A stretch of 23,294 nucleotides of DNA from Candidatus Saccharimonadota bacterium (GCA_905371595.1 CAJPLU010000011.1:1-23294), one strand, 5' to 3'; shown: positions 1-8,569, counted from the first letter of the stretch. The notes: a model not told the origin generated them from the sequence alone. Program-made: numbers and translations.

Positions 1-56
1 AGGCCTTGACCGCCACCGCCGCCTTGACCGCCACCGCCGCCTTGACCGCCACCGCC
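1..56 (-). repeat. 18-bp tandem repeat encoding GGGGGQ units
   Basis: About three copies of an 18-bp unit, read in frame on the minus strand as Gly5-Gln, at the truncated C-terminal tail of the VirB6-like protein. The array may continue beyond the window edge. It is a low-complexity, probably flexible segment of the coding region and not an independent element. Confidence 0.85.
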
Positions 57-2942
57 AGAACCATGATTTTGCGGTAAAGGAATATTATTAATCTCTCTAC
101 GTACTGCATTTTGAAGTCCGCCAGCTCGTTTAGGGTCATTTTCCAGATCAGCGCGGGCTCTGGACAGTGAATGCATATATGAATTGTCGCCATTCCGAGA
201 GTTTTGCGCAGCAAACGTTACCATTTGCCGAATTTCTTCTGCTCCCGCATTAGCTAGACCTTCGCCGCTAACCTTATCCCTTATGTAATCGCTCATAGCT
301 GCTTGTTCATTGTAAGTACCCTGCCGGATAGCTTCGAGCTGCTTGCCGCCTACCCATGGTGCTTTTTTGGCGCCAGATTGACCGATGGCATCGGCAGCTT
401 CTTTTTGTAGCGAGGCGTCCCCAAATGAGGCGGAAGCTATGGCTAGGTCAGCAGCTTGTTTACCGGTCATATGTGGGGCTAGAGCCTGCATGGCGGCGCG
501 TCGCTGATAGGATGATATACCTTTTAAATCTACTTTGTTACCATCTTTATCTACACCAGTAGCTATCTCAGCTAAACGATCAGACGACATATTATTGTCG
601 GCGATCCAGGCATTGGCCATCTTCATGCGTTCTTTATCTTCTTCTAATAAGGCCATCGATCCAACCAATTTACGTTTCTGGCCGAAATCGCCGCTCTTAG
701 CATTAAGTCTTCTATTGGCTGCCGATCGCCAGTTTCTAAAGTTAGCAATACCTCCTTTACCCCGATAAGTGCCGCCGCGTATCTGAGCGTTCCTAAGCTG
801 TGCCTTTTCGCGCCGATGCTTACCAAACTGGCTAGTGAGTTTATTTTCTCGCCACTTGCCGACCTTGTCGGTCATTTTATCTCGACCCTTATTCATCTTT
901 TTATTAGCCCAGGCAATTGCTCCACCAATACCGATGATTTCGACAGCATTTCTAACTAGTTTCGGTACCACTAATAGAGGTGCGAATATCAATAGAGTAA
1001 TAACAGATTTCAAGATGAAATCATTATCCTCAATGCTGGCGCCAAGAACTCTTGCTGCTAAATTACTAGCTCCGTATACTAATCCCACCATCGGGAAGAC
1101 CATTAGGGCAGCCTTGAAGACATTCCACCACTTCTTATATAGACCTTCGGTATTTGGCATTATCATCGCGGTGAATGCTAGTGGTGATATTACGGTACAT
1201 AGGATGATGATAGCCTCTCGTACGCCCAGCAAGAAAATTGTAGTCACTGCCGTAATTACCACGAATAGTAGTACCGAAATTACTGTCGCTAACGCGAAAT
1301 ATCCTACCGTCAACAATAGAGCACCAGCCGCGATGCCACTAATCCATCCTTGGTCGCTATCATTCCAATCTCCTGCTGGCATACCACCGACAGCAGCGGT
1401 CGAGATGAAATTGAAAGCGCTTGATCCAACGACGTTAGACAGATCTATTAATAATCCACATATATAAAATGACGAGTTAACTACTATTGCACCGATGACT
1501 AGCTTCGGTAACATTCGCTTTATACCGTAGTTATCTAGGCCATATCCAGTTATTTGCGAAAAGATGACGAACAAGAAAAATACCACGAAAAGGATATTGG
1601 CATAATCGCGAATCTTTGCCCAATACGAATAGACAGAGCCCTCGGAAGTATCGCCTAGAATGCTTTTTGTATCAACAGTTAACATTTTGACTAGTCTCGC
1701 GCGTGCTCCCTCGGACATACTAGCTAGAGTGTTGACAACTGGGCAAATTACCCAACCAATATAATCAATTTTGCAGTTTTCCTGGTCTTCTGCCTCCTCG
1801 TCTGCTGGTGGTGGAGCTTCTTTTGTGGAGCCCTGAGCTGCTTGACAGGCAGCCAGTTCTTCTGGTGAATCTTTATATTTGGTTGTACAGAATGCTCCGT
1901 CGCTTAGATGTCTGAAACCTTCTGCGCAGGCTTCTAGTGCTTTACCGCTAGAATAGCCTAAACTTTTGCAGGCCTCTTCATATTCTTTTGATCCAGATGT
2001 GGAGGCGGCGGTTCCACCTTTGCTAGCTGCGGCGGCAGCTTCAGCCGCAGCTATTTTTTTTAAATATTCTCTATACCCTGCTACTGGTGGCTGTTCTGAG
2101 TAACCAATCAATCTACGCATAACACTACTGCATGTTATAGCTTTGTCATCTTTATCGCCAGAACTAAATTCGGTCATTTGCGAACCGTCGCTCTCGTTAT
2201 TTATTGTATTTAGTTTATCTTTTGCCTTGTCGGTAGTGAACCTATGTTCTTCACTGGTTCCATCTTTGTTGAATATCTGTATTGGATAGTTTGTTTCGGT
2301 AATTGCGCTTTTGTCAGTGCCTTTATCTGTTACATTACAGTATTTGCGCACGATTTGATAGTATATATAGTACAGCTGGGCGTCGGTAATCGTAAAGTTA
2401 CCTTTCTTCTTTATCGCCTCTATGAGAGTGGCTCTGACAACATATAAGTTCTTGCCGTCCTTGCACTGTTTATCTACGGTAAGACCGTCATCTTTAAAAT
2501 CAAACAACACCTGACTTTCTTTATTTATTGAACATAGAATTGCTCGAGGGTTACTGCCGCTAAATCCTATACCATTCATAAAGCTCACAAAACTAGTTAT
2601 AGATAAACTACCACAGTTCTGTACGTTATCATCACCGCCGTAACCGCTTACGCCAGCATTAACTTTACCTGAGGCGCTATGAAAAAGAAGAGCTTCTTTC
2701 TTGTCGTTTAGATCTCCATTGTTTGCAGCATTCTGTCCGTCAGGATTAAAAATATAATTTCCCTGTTTGAAGCATGAAAAATACACATGTGCTGTACTAT
2801 TCTTCTTAGCGCTACTAGCGATTTCGTCAGTAAAATAGCTATCGCTAGCTGCGAAAGCGACCTCGTTTATCATAGACGACAAAGAAGATATCGCTAGTAG
2901 TAGAGCTAAAACAAAAAGCGCTATCCTTTTATACATAACCAT
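1..2942 (-). CDS. VirB6/TrbL-like polytopic membrane protein, 3' end outside window
   Basis: An open frame of 980 codons on the minus strand runs off the left edge, so the C-terminus is missing. The first ATG (2942) lies 5 nt after a possible -10 box; a second in-frame ATG (2936) is the alternative start. Residues 1 to about 33 look like a signal peptide ending near VAFAA. An extracytoplasmic region rich in Lys, Asp and Cys follows. From about residue 445 to 660 there are at least five hydrophobic segments, including ALMVFPMVGLVYGAS. A long charged, probably cytoplasmic tail follows, ending at the window edge in GGGGGQ repeats. The core (GWVICP, then NYGIKRMLPKLVIGAIVVN, then DLSNVVGSS) clearly resembles the protein at 4099-7263, so the two are paralogs. 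VirB6/TrbL-type channel subunit of a type IV secretion-like machine is inferred from topology and the neighbouring pilin-like genes. It lies downstream of the lipoprotein-like gene, separated by a terminator. Confidence 0.8.
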   Translation of the reverse strand, partial: MVMYKRIALFVLALLLAISSLSSMINEVAFAASDSYFTDEIASSAKKNSTAHVYFSCFKQGNYIFNPDGQNAANNGDLNDKKEALLFHSASGKVNAGVSGYGGDDNVQNCGSLSITSFVSFMNGIGFSGSNPRAILCSINKESQVLFDFKDDGLTVDKQCKDGKNLYVVRATLIEAIKKKGNFTITDAQLYYIYYQIVRKYCNVTDKGTDKSAITETNYPIQIFNKDGTSEEHRFTTDKAKDKLNTINNESDGSQMTEFSSGDKDDKAITCSSVMRRLIGYSEQPPVAGYREYLKKIAAAEAAAAASKGGTAASTSGSKEYEEACKSLGYSSGKALEACAEGFRHLSDGAFCTTKYKDSPEELAACQAAQGSTKEAPPPADEEAEDQENCKIDYIGWVICPVVNTLASMSEGARARLVKMLTVDTKSILGDTSEGSVYSYWAKIRDYANILFVVFFLFVIFSQITGYGLDNYGIKRMLPKLVIGAIVVNSSFYICGLLIDLSNVVGSSAFNFISTAAVGGMPAGDWNDSDQGWISGIAAGALLLTVGYFALATVISVLLFVVITAVTTIFLLGVREAIIILCTVISPLAFTAMIMPNTEGLYKKWWNVFKAALMVFPMVGLVYGASNLAARVLGASIEDNDFILKSVITLLIFAPLLVVPKLVRNAVEIIGIGGAIAWANKKMNKGRDKMTDKVGKWRENKLTSQFGKHRREKAQLRNAQIRGGTYRGKGGIANFRNWRSAANRRLNAKSGDFGQKRKLVGSMALLEEDKERMKMANAWIADNNMSSDRLAEIATGVDKDGNKVDLKGISSYQRRAAMQALAPHMTGKQAADLAIASASFGDASLQKEAADAIGQSGAKKAPWVGGKQLEAIRQGTYNEQAAMSDYIRDKVSGEGLANAGAEEIRQMVTFAAQNSRNGDNSYMHSLSRARADLENDPKRAGGLQNAVRREINNIPLPQNHGSGGGGQGGGGGQGGGGGQG

Positions 2943-2947
2943 AATAT

Positions 2948-2953
2948 ACTATA
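2948..2953 (-). promoter_or_regulatory. Possible -10 box of the left VirB6-like gene
   Basis: Read on the minus strand this is TATAGT, directly preceded by TG and ending 5 nt before the ATG at 2942. No good -35 is visible. If real, the transcript would be leaderless. There is no Shine-Dalgarno sequence before either candidate ATG. Confidence 0.4.
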
Positions 2954-2978
2954 CAGTATCTGTGTAGTAAATAAAACA

Positions 2979-3004
2979 AAAAAGCGCTGTAATAGCGCTT
3001 TTTC
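2979..3004 (-). terminator. Intrinsic terminator after the lipoprotein-like gene
   Basis: A perfect 10-bp inverted repeat (AAAAAGCGCT / AGCGCTTTTT) with a 5-nt loop, followed on the minus strand by a T-rich run. It lies between the stop of the lipoprotein-like gene and the start of the VirB6-like gene, so the two are probably separate transcription units. Confidence 0.8.
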
Positions 3005-3024
3005 TTAGTATTTAAGCGGTTTAT

Positions 3025-3978
3025 TTATTTTGATCTAGTCTGTCCGGTGAGTTCTTCGACAGCTATTTTTTTGATAGATAGCTCGCCTGCACTTGTTTTG
3101 TCAAGATAAGCGGTGAAACGCCGTCTGTCGTTTTCCGGATCCATCACTGCGTATCTAGGATCTGATGGGTCTAGGTTGGTCTTTGCGCAAGTATCCCACA
3201 CTAATCTAACAGTGTTGTCAGGAAGCACCGAAGCTTCTGCTATATCGCCTTTTTCGTTTTTTGGCGTAACTTCGTCTATCCTATAGAATTCTCTCCCTTC
3301 TGTGAGCGGGGCGACTCTATGATCGAAAAATTTTTCATTTGCATTGCCGTCTACAGCTATACCAACGTTAGCATAGCATCGTTCATTTACCCAATCAAAG
3401 AATTCTGGAACACCTTCTCTATCAAGAGCATCTGAGCTCATAGTCAACTTAATAAAATTTTCTTTTACATGGTCGCAGATAGAGTCGGCCAGATATCCTG
3501 AAGTACCTTCTTTGACTACGTATTGGCCGAATACATTATCAGTACCTTGGTTGAGTACGGTGGGACAGGTGAGGCAGTTGATGGCATCAATAAGCGCTAC
3601 GGCTATCTCTTGACAGGCATCGCTATCCCATCTGTATCTGCTTCTTACTTCTTTAAAATTCGGTAACACGAGTTTTTCACGTAGCTTATCTTCTGGAACA
3701 ATTTCGGATAGATCTATCGGAGTTTCTGCTTCTGGCGTTGGTGTTGCCTCTGGTGTTGGTGGTGGTGTGGGTTGTGCGTCAGCTGTCCGCATCGGTATGT
3801 CTGCGGTGCTCGGGTTGGCTGGTTTATTTTCAGCAGGGTATTTATTACCAGAGCAGGCTGCTGCAAGCGCAGCTGCCAAGCTGGCGGCTCCTGTAAACAT
3901 TAGTAATTTACGGCGGCTAACACCTTCTCTTTCTGCTGCCCCTGGTTGACCCTCTGGTTGTTTTGGACCTGTTACCAT
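3025..3978 (-). CDS. Tat-like / lipoprotein-like secreted protein of unknown function
   Basis: 317 residues. A hydrophilic N-terminus is followed by SRRKLLMFTG (about residues 21-30) and an Ala-rich hydrophobic stretch ending in LAAAC near residue 42. This resembles a twin-arginine signal joined to an imperfect lipobox (Ala, not Leu, at -3), so anchoring by a lipidated Cys is plausible but unproven. A Pro/Thr/Glu-rich linker (about residues 68-88) leads to a globular C-terminal domain of about 220 residues that I do not recognise. That domain contains several Cys (DSDACQEI, INCLTCPT, DSICDH, ERCYAN) that could form disulfides. It sits between two VirB6-like paralogs on the same strand, which suggests an envelope role in the same apparatus. 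AAGGAGGGG precedes the ATG by 11 nt, and the gene has its own strong promoter. Confidence 0.8.
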   Translation of the reverse strand: MVTGPKQPEGQPGAAEREGVSRRKLLMFTGAASLAAALAAACSGNKYPAENKPANPSTADIPMRTADAQPTPPPTPEATPTPEAETPIDLSEIVPEDKLREKLVLPNFKEVRSRYRWDSDACQEIAVALIDAINCLTCPTVLNQGTDNVFGQYVVKEGTSGYLADSICDHVKENFIKLTMSSDALDREGVPEFFDWVNERCYANVGIAVDGNANEKFFDHRVAPLTEGREFYRIDEVTPKNEKGDIAEASVLPDNTVRLVWDTCAKTNLDPSDPRYAVMDPENDRRRFTAYLDKTSAGELSIKKIAVEELTGQTRSK

Positions 3979-3986
3979 AAAACTTC

Positions 3987-4040
3987 AATCCCCTCCTTCG
4001 GGATTAGTGGCTTATGATGTCTATGCGACCCACCTCGCAT
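3987..4040 (-). promoter_or_regulatory. Structured 5' leader with Shine-Dalgarno in a hairpin loop
   Basis: Two short perfect hairpins lie in the leader of the lipoprotein-like gene. The first pairs 4035-4040 with 4023-4028 (ATGCGA/TCGCAT) around the loop GGTGGG. The second pairs 4000-4005 with 3987-3992 (AATCCC/GGGATT) around the loop GAAGGAG, which is the Shine-Dalgarno itself. A translational control element is inferred. Confidence 0.5.
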
Positions 4041-4050
4041 TTGTGGTATT

Positions 4051-4079
4051 ATTATACATCTTTATGGCGAAATAATCAA
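4051..4079 (-). promoter_or_regulatory. Sigma70-type promoter of the lipoprotein-like gene
   Basis: On the minus strand TTGATT (4074-4079) is followed after exactly 17 nt by TATAAT (4051-4056). The predicted start leaves a leader of roughly 65 nt before the ATG at 3978, unlike the leaderless promoters elsewhere in the window. Confidence 0.8.
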
Positions 4080-4098
4080 GTCGTCGGTACTATTTTCG

Positions 4099-7000
4099 CT
4101 AATCATCATCGTCGTCATCATCGTCGCCATCGTACAAATCGCCAGCAAATTCCTTGAGGACGTCGACGGCTTGGTCGGTCATAGGCTGGCGCACGGTTGG
4201 TGTGTTGAGGATTTGGACAGCCATCTTGCGGGCATTCCGGCGCCGCTTGTTGAACCGCTTGATCAGGCTCTGGCGGGCGTCTGCTTCGCTGTTCGGCAGG
4301 CCTTTATCGCCGAGTTTCTTCTGCTCGGAGCTGATGCTGTCCTCGATGAGCTTGTTGAACTGCGTCCTGGTCAGGTCGCTCGTATCAATATCGGCGAACA
4401 TCACAGCTAGGGCGTTAGCGTTAGCGTTAGCGATAGTGCTGGTTTTGATGCGTCCCTCGAGAATCTGGCGGAAGGACTGGTATTGCAGGCTTTCGTCGCC
4501 GTAGAATTCACCGTTGAGGACAGCCTTGAGCGATTTGTCGCTGAGGGCTGGAGCTGCTTGCATGAATTTAGTTTTGATAATAGCTTGCTCGACCGAGCGG
4601 CGGAAGTCGTAGTTGTAGCCAGTGGCTATCACATTGCCATGCTCGTCGACTACTCTGCCGGTTTGTTTAATGACATTCATCTTTTGTTCGTACGAGCCGA
4701 CGTCGAACAGTTCAGCGATCGACATGTCGCGGACGTAGTCGTCGCGGGCGTCGAATGAATAGCTGCGGCCAGCGGCGTCGGTAACATGCAGCTGGGTAAC
4801 CGGCTGGCCAGCGGCGTCGGTGCCTAGTTTGCCAGTAGCCAGCGCTTCAATTTGTCCAGGGTCGAGTTTGAAGTGGTGGGCCAGTTCGGCTTGCTGTGCG
4901 ATCTTTTCGCCGGCTTCTTTGCGCGATTTCGCGACGTATTCGGCTAACACTGCCGATTGGCTGCCAATGCCAGCGGCGTATTCGCGGACTAGTTTGCCGT
5001 CGACGCGGACGGTGTTATCGAGCATCATAGTGTTGACTTCGCTGGCTAGTGCCTGTTCGGCGGCGCGTTTGGCACTGGCGGTTAGATTGGTCTCGATGTT
5101 AGCGCGTTTGATGTCGCGGGCGACGTGTAGCACATAATTTTGCGTTGGAATGTCGGCGCCGCGCAGGTTGACTACGTGTTCGCTTTGGTCTCCCTGGGCG
5201 ATGATTTCGGCGTGCATCTTGCCGAGTTTTTCTTTAGCGCGGGCAGCATCGAATTCGCTCTTCTTGACGCTCAATTCTAGAGCTTTGTAGCCTGGGCTGG
5301 TTTGTGCCAAGGTATCCCAGCGGGCTTGCTGATCGTTGCTGATACGCTGTTTGTGCGCCTCGACGGTGCGCCGGGCGGTGTCGACTTCTTGGCCGACTCT
5401 GCTTTCGTTGAATTCATTTTGGACGCGGGCTTTGTCGATTTCGGCGAGTTGTTGGCGGTGTGTCAGATTTTGATGGCCGCGGTCGAAGGCGTTGTCGAGC
5501 TCGGACTTGTGGATGCTGGCCCGGCGACGGCGTGCTTCAAGCGCCTGGCCGTGCGGCGTGGCGTAGAAGGTGTTGCCGATTTCTGATTTGCGGGCTTCGT
5601 TCTCGCCCTCGACTGTCTGGACAGAGCGCCGGCCGTAGCGGTCGTTATCCCACTCGGTAGCGTTGTTGCTGGCGGCGGCTTCGTAAGCGGCGGTTAAGCC
5701 TTTGCGGCGCTGTGTGCGGCGATGTTGCCGACGTACGGCCGAGTTGACAAAGTTAGCGCGGCTGCCGTGGGCTCTGTTGATGGCGCGGGCGGCTCTTTTT
5801 AGCTTCGGCGACCTTCTGAAGATGCCTCTGTCGGTATTGATTAGGCTCTTGCCAGCGCGGTTTTTGGCGGCTTGGTAAGCAGCGCGTTCCTGCGCCCAGT
5901 TGCGGGTGCGATCGATGATACCGCGGTTCGGATTGTTGACAATACCAGCGAGTTTGCCGAGCAAGTTACCGCTAAGCTTGATGATAAGCGGTGTGATGGC
6001 GATCGGTGCAACCTGCACAGCTAAGCCGATGATAATTTGGGTAATTGAGTCGCCGGCATTAGCGATGATAGCGTAGCCGGCTAGCTGCGCCGCACCGAAA
6101 ATGAACGATATAAGCGGGAACATTAGCAGCATGGTGGCAAAAAGATCTTTCCACTTATCGAAATATTTATTTGTGCTCGGCAATACGTAAGCCACGAAAG
6201 CTAGCGGTGCAACGATGATACACAGGGTGATTAGCGCTTGGCGCATAGCCAGAACCACCATCGCCACGATGGCTGCGACGATAGCGCCGACTAACATCGT
6301 GGTTAGCAGTGTTAGCGACGGGCCGATACCGCCGTTAGCGACGACCACCTTGCCGAGTACGCCGCCGCCAGCTAGCACTACCCCAGTGACGCCAGTCCAT
6401 GACAGCTCGTCGCCGAGACGGCCGTGGCTAGACAAACCGTGTCGGACGTCGGTAAAGAACTGTTGTATTGATGAGCCGAGTACGTTCGAGGTGTCGACTA
6501 AAGCGCCAGATATCCAATACGAAACGTTGACCAAAATGGCCCCAATGATTAAGCGCGGCAGCATTGATTTGATGCCATAGTTGCTCAGGCCTTGGTTGGT
6601 GATTTGCGCGTAAATAATCAGCAAAAACACCAGGACGAAACAGACATTGGAGACGTCGCGGACTTTTTGCCAAATTTCGTAAATCGGGTTGTTTTTGGTG
6701 GTGTCGGTTTGCAGCGTGTGGACGATCAGGAAACTTTTGATGATGTCGAGTACGCCGTCCATCCGGTCGGCGATAAGCTGCGTAGCCGGGCAGACGAACC
6801 AGCCGACGTTAACTTTACAGTTGTCGCCGTCATCATCGCCGTCTGCTTCTGGTGCGTTGGCGATAGATACTTTGGTTGACGAGGATTGCGTCGATGGATC
6901 GTATATACCGCTGCGCAAAAGATAGCTAACCGCCTGGCCTTCGGTGGCAGTTTTGGCGTCGCCTTCGGTCAAGATGAGGTGGATACCTTCGTTGTCTTCG

Positions 7001-7263
7001 TATTTGTAGCCGTCGTAGCCAGCGATTGGCAGGCTTTTGGTTTTTTCGCCGCTAGCAAACGACGCTTTGTCGATTCTGGTATAGGTATGTTTCTGGTAAA
7101 TAATGGTATCGTTTTTGGTAGAACGCTCGGCATCGGCAGCTGCTGCTGGCCGCGATAGTGCTAGAACACTAGCAAATAATGCTATCGTTACTGCCGAGAG
7201 CACTAAAAATCCTTGCCGCAAGGATATCCTACCCTGCAGGCATGTTCTTACCCAATCCCGCAT
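4099..7263 (-). CDS. VirB6/TrbL-like polytopic membrane protein with long charged tail
   Basis: 1054 residues from the ATG at 7263. In-frame ATGs at 7275 and 7302 are rejected because the -10 box covers the former and the -35 box the latter. Residues about 18-43 form a signal peptide or anchor ending in PAAAADA. An extracytoplasmic domain to about residue 195 contains NCKVNVGWFVCP. Hydrophobic segments lie near residues 206-222, 236-257, 317-360, 374-400 and 410-430. The remaining roughly 600 residues are Ala-, Arg-, Lys- and Glu-rich, helical-looking and probably cytoplasmic, ending in eight consecutive Asp. The core NYGIKSMLPRLIIGAILVN matches the paralog at 1-2942, while the tails are unrelated. 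A channel-forming subunit of a type IV secretion-like system is inferred from topology and neighbours. G+C looks higher than in the paralog. Confidence 0.8.
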   Translation of the reverse strand: MRDWVRTCLQGRISLRQGFLVLSAVTIALFASVLALSRPAAAADAERSTKNDTIIYQKHTYTRIDKASFASGEKTKSLPIAGYDGYKYEDNEGIHLILTEGDAKTATEGQAVSYLLRSGIYDPSTQSSSTKVSIANAPEADGDDDGDNCKVNVGWFVCPATQLIADRMDGVLDIIKSFLIVHTLQTDTTKNNPIYEIWQKVRDVSNVCFVLVFLLIIYAQITNQGLSNYGIKSMLPRLIIGAILVNVSYWISGALVDTSNVLGSSIQQFFTDVRHGLSSHGRLGDELSWTGVTGVVLAGGGVLGKVVVANGGIGPSLTLLTTMLVGAIVAAIVAMVVLAMRQALITLCIIVAPLAFVAYVLPSTNKYFDKWKDLFATMLLMFPLISFIFGAAQLAGYAIIANAGDSITQIIIGLAVQVAPIAITPLIIKLSGNLLGKLAGIVNNPNRGIIDRTRNWAQERAAYQAAKNRAGKSLINTDRGIFRRSPKLKRAARAINRAHGSRANFVNSAVRRQHRRTQRRKGLTAAYEAAASNNATEWDNDRYGRRSVQTVEGENEARKSEIGNTFYATPHGQALEARRRRASIHKSELDNAFDRGHQNLTHRQQLAEIDKARVQNEFNESRVGQEVDTARRTVEAHKQRISNDQQARWDTLAQTSPGYKALELSVKKSEFDAARAKEKLGKMHAEIIAQGDQSEHVVNLRGADIPTQNYVLHVARDIKRANIETNLTASAKRAAEQALASEVNTMMLDNTVRVDGKLVREYAAGIGSQSAVLAEYVAKSRKEAGEKIAQQAELAHHFKLDPGQIEALATGKLGTDAAGQPVTQLHVTDAAGRSYSFDARDDYVRDMSIAELFDVGSYEQKMNVIKQTGRVVDEHGNVIATGYNYDFRRSVEQAIIKTKFMQAAPALSDKSLKAVLNGEFYGDESLQYQSFRQILEGRIKTSTIANANANALAVMFADIDTSDLTRTQFNKLIEDSISSEQKKLGDKGLPNSEADARQSLIKRFNKRRRNARKMAVQILNTPTVRQPMTDQAVDVLKEFAGDLYDGDDDDDDDD

Positions 7264-7273
7264 ACTACTATTC

Positions 7274-7302
7274 ATTATAGCACTTTTACTACAAAAAGTC
7301 AA
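7274..7302 (-). promoter_or_regulatory. Near-consensus promoter of the right VirB6-like gene
   Basis: On the minus strand TTGACT (7297-7302), a 17-nt spacer ending in TGC, then TATAAT (7274-7279). This is one of the best promoters in the window. The expected start lies only a few nt before the ATG at 7263, with no Shine-Dalgarno. Confidence 0.85.
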
Positions 7303-7340
7303 TGAGCGCCATCAGGAATATTAATGTTTGTCAAAAATGT

Positions 7341-7369
7341 TTGCAAATATGGACTACCAGCGCTATACT
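7341..7369 (+). promoter_or_regulatory. Promoter of the pilin-like operon
   Basis: TTGCAA (7341-7346), a 17-nt spacer, then TATACT (7364-7369). The expected leader of about 17 nt contains AGGAA (7376-7380), 12 nt before the ATG at 7393. It is divergent from, but not overlapping, the promoter of the VirB6-like gene. Confidence 0.75.
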
Positions 7370-7392
7370 CTAATTAGGAAGCTATACGCGTT

Positions 7393-7761
7393 ATGAAACA
7401 GAAACTAACAACCTGTCTGATTGCTCTAACCAGTACTGTTGGCGCGCTGTTGCTATTTAGCCGGTCGGTTTACGCGTTGGATTGCGCGGTGTTGCCTGAT
7501 GAGATATGTTCGAAAGCTGGAGAAGGTGAAGCTATGTTTGAATTGCTCAAATTTATCCTGAATATATGTGTTGCTATAGTTGGTGTTGGAGCTGTTGCGA
7601 TGTTTACTTGGGCGGGAATCTTGTATATTAGCGGTGATTCTAATAGTAATCGCGTTGCCCAAGCCAAAACGATTATGACCAATACGACTATTGGTGTTAT
7701 TGCCTTTGCCTTGATGTATTTGGGTTTGAATTGGTTAATACCAGGAGGAATTTTCAATTGA
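7393..7761 (+). CDS. VirB2/TrbC-like pilin-type membrane protein 1
   Basis: 122 residues. Signal peptide of about 28 residues ending in VYA, then a short exported segment with two Cys (DCAVLPDEIC). The first long hydrophobic helix (about residues 50-77) ends in GILYISG, followed by a polar loop (DSNSNRVAQAKTIMTNT) and a second helix. Signal peptide, two helices and a basic loop with an AK pair is the layout of VirB2/TrbC-type pilins. It is first in a run of six such genes. Its stop shares one base with the next ATG, and AGGAGG (7743-7748) inside its 3' end serves the next gene. Family assignment rests on topology and similarity to its neighbours. Confidence 0.75.
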   Translation: MKQKLTTCLIALTSTVGALLLFSRSVYALDCAVLPDEICSKAGEGEAMFELLKFILNICVAIVGVGAVAMFTWAGILYISGDSNSNRVAQAKTIMTNTTIGVIAFALMYLGLNWLIPGGIFN

Positions 7762-8195
7762 TGAAGCGCCTTGTTATATTTTTGAGTATGATTGTTATCA
7801 TCAGCTCTCTTGTTACGGTAATCATTCCAATAAAATCGTATGCAGCTGATACTTCTTGTAATGCTTATGTTTTTGCAATACCTGCTTGGTACAACGGAAT
7901 GATGACGAAGAATGGTGATAACTGCGAATTTGAAGGTATCAAAGCAGACTCTAACAAGCTTGACATTAGACGTACATTGCTCAAGATAATTCTAAATGTT
8001 ATTCGTGCACTTCTAGTAGCATCCGCTTATGTTTTTGTGTTCTTTTTGGTTAAAGGTGGGTTCCAATATATATATAGTACTGGTTCGCCAGAAGGTGTTA
8101 GCGGTGCGAAGAAGACAATTCAGAATTCTATGATTGGACTACTCATTGTAGTTTTTTCTAATGGCATAGTAGCCACTATAGGGGAACTAATATGA
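7761..8195 (+). CDS. VirB2/TrbC-like pilin-type membrane protein 2
   Basis: 144 residues from the ATG at 7761, which shares its A with the preceding TGA; an upstream ATG at 7731 would lie inside the preceding gene and ignore the AGGAGG 12 nt before 7761. Signal peptide of about 30 residues ending in KSYAAD, then a longer exported segment than in its neighbours, with two Cys (TSCNAY, DNCEFE). Two hydrophobic helices flank a loop with TGSPEGVSGAKKTIQNS. It is among the more divergent of the seven paralogs and lacks the GGFRYVTSQGDQ motif, having GGFQYIYSTGSPEG in its place. Translationally coupled to genes on both sides. A pilin or pilin-like membrane subunit is inferred. Confidence 0.7.
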   Translation: MKRLVIFLSMIVIISSLVTVIIPIKSYAADTSCNAYVFAIPAWYNGMMTKNGDNCEFEGIKADSNKLDIRRTLLKIILNVIRALLVASAYVFVFFLVKGGFQYIYSTGSPEGVSGAKKTIQNSMIGLLIVVFSNGIVATIGELI

Positions 8196-8569
8196 CGCGC
8201 TTGTCTGATATGTTCCGTCTAGCAGTGTACAAAATCACTACCGACGACATCGGATACAAACCTACCGCAAAAGAAGATACTACTGTGCAAGGTTTGCTAA
8301 ACAGCGCATACTATTGGGCGACAATCGTGGCGGTTATCGTTATCGTTATTGCTGGTTTTATGTACACTACGTCACAGGGAGACCCTAATAAAGTTGCTAG
8401 AGCAAAAAACGCTATACTATATGCTATAGTTGGTCTAATAATTGTTTTGGCTGCGGTTGCGATAGTAAACTTCATTTTGGCAACAGAACTATCACCTTCG
8501 GCTTATACTAAATTGATAGAACTTGCTTCCGTAGGTAATGATATGATTATGATAGGTGGAGTATTATGA
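8192..8569 (+). CDS. VirB2/TrbC-like pilin-type membrane protein 3
   Basis: 125 residues, overlapping the previous gene by 4 nt (ATGA). Unlike its neighbours it has no obvious cleavable signal peptide: a polar N-terminus of about 40 residues precedes the first helix. The helix-loop-helix core has the family pattern GFMYTTSQGDPNKVARAKNAIL. A short C-terminal tail of about 20 residues follows the second helix. Missing signal processing could mean a membrane-retained subunit and not a polymerising one, but this is speculation. It is coupled to the next gene by another 4-nt overlap. Confidence 0.75.
   Translation: MTRLSDMFRLAVYKITTDDIGYKPTAKEDTTVQGLLNSAYYWATIVAVIVIVIAGFMYTTSQGDPNKVARAKNAILYAIVGLIIVLAAVAIVNFILATELSPSAYTKLIELASVGNDMIMIGGVL

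Noticed and set aside
1..56. Short direct repeats as a possible CRISPR array
   Set aside because: Units are contiguous, without spacers, and encode Gly/Gln repeats in frame.
835..1467. A 210-codon frame on the plus strand
   Set aside because: It lies fully antisense to the VirB6-like gene, whose minus-strand frame is continuous over 980 codons with signal peptide and membrane helices. The plus-strand translation is a mirror of the hydrophobic core.
1..2942. Suspicion that this region is a degraded gene or non-coding
   Set aside because: Hand translation of the minus strand shows one uninterrupted frame; it merely lacks a stop inside the window.
4412..4429. Three GCGTTA hexamers as a phase-variable microsatellite
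   Set aside because: The unit is 6 bp and in frame (Ala-Asn repeats), so slippage would not switch the frame; three copies are too few to be notable.
4483..4758. Plus-strand frames inside the right VirB6-like gene
   Set aside because: Several such frames exist only because the gene is G+C-rich and long; none has a recognisable product or ribosome site.
7470..7757. Antisense frames over the pilin genes
   Set aside because: They mirror hydrophobic codons of the plus-strand pilin genes and have no ribosome sites or family features.
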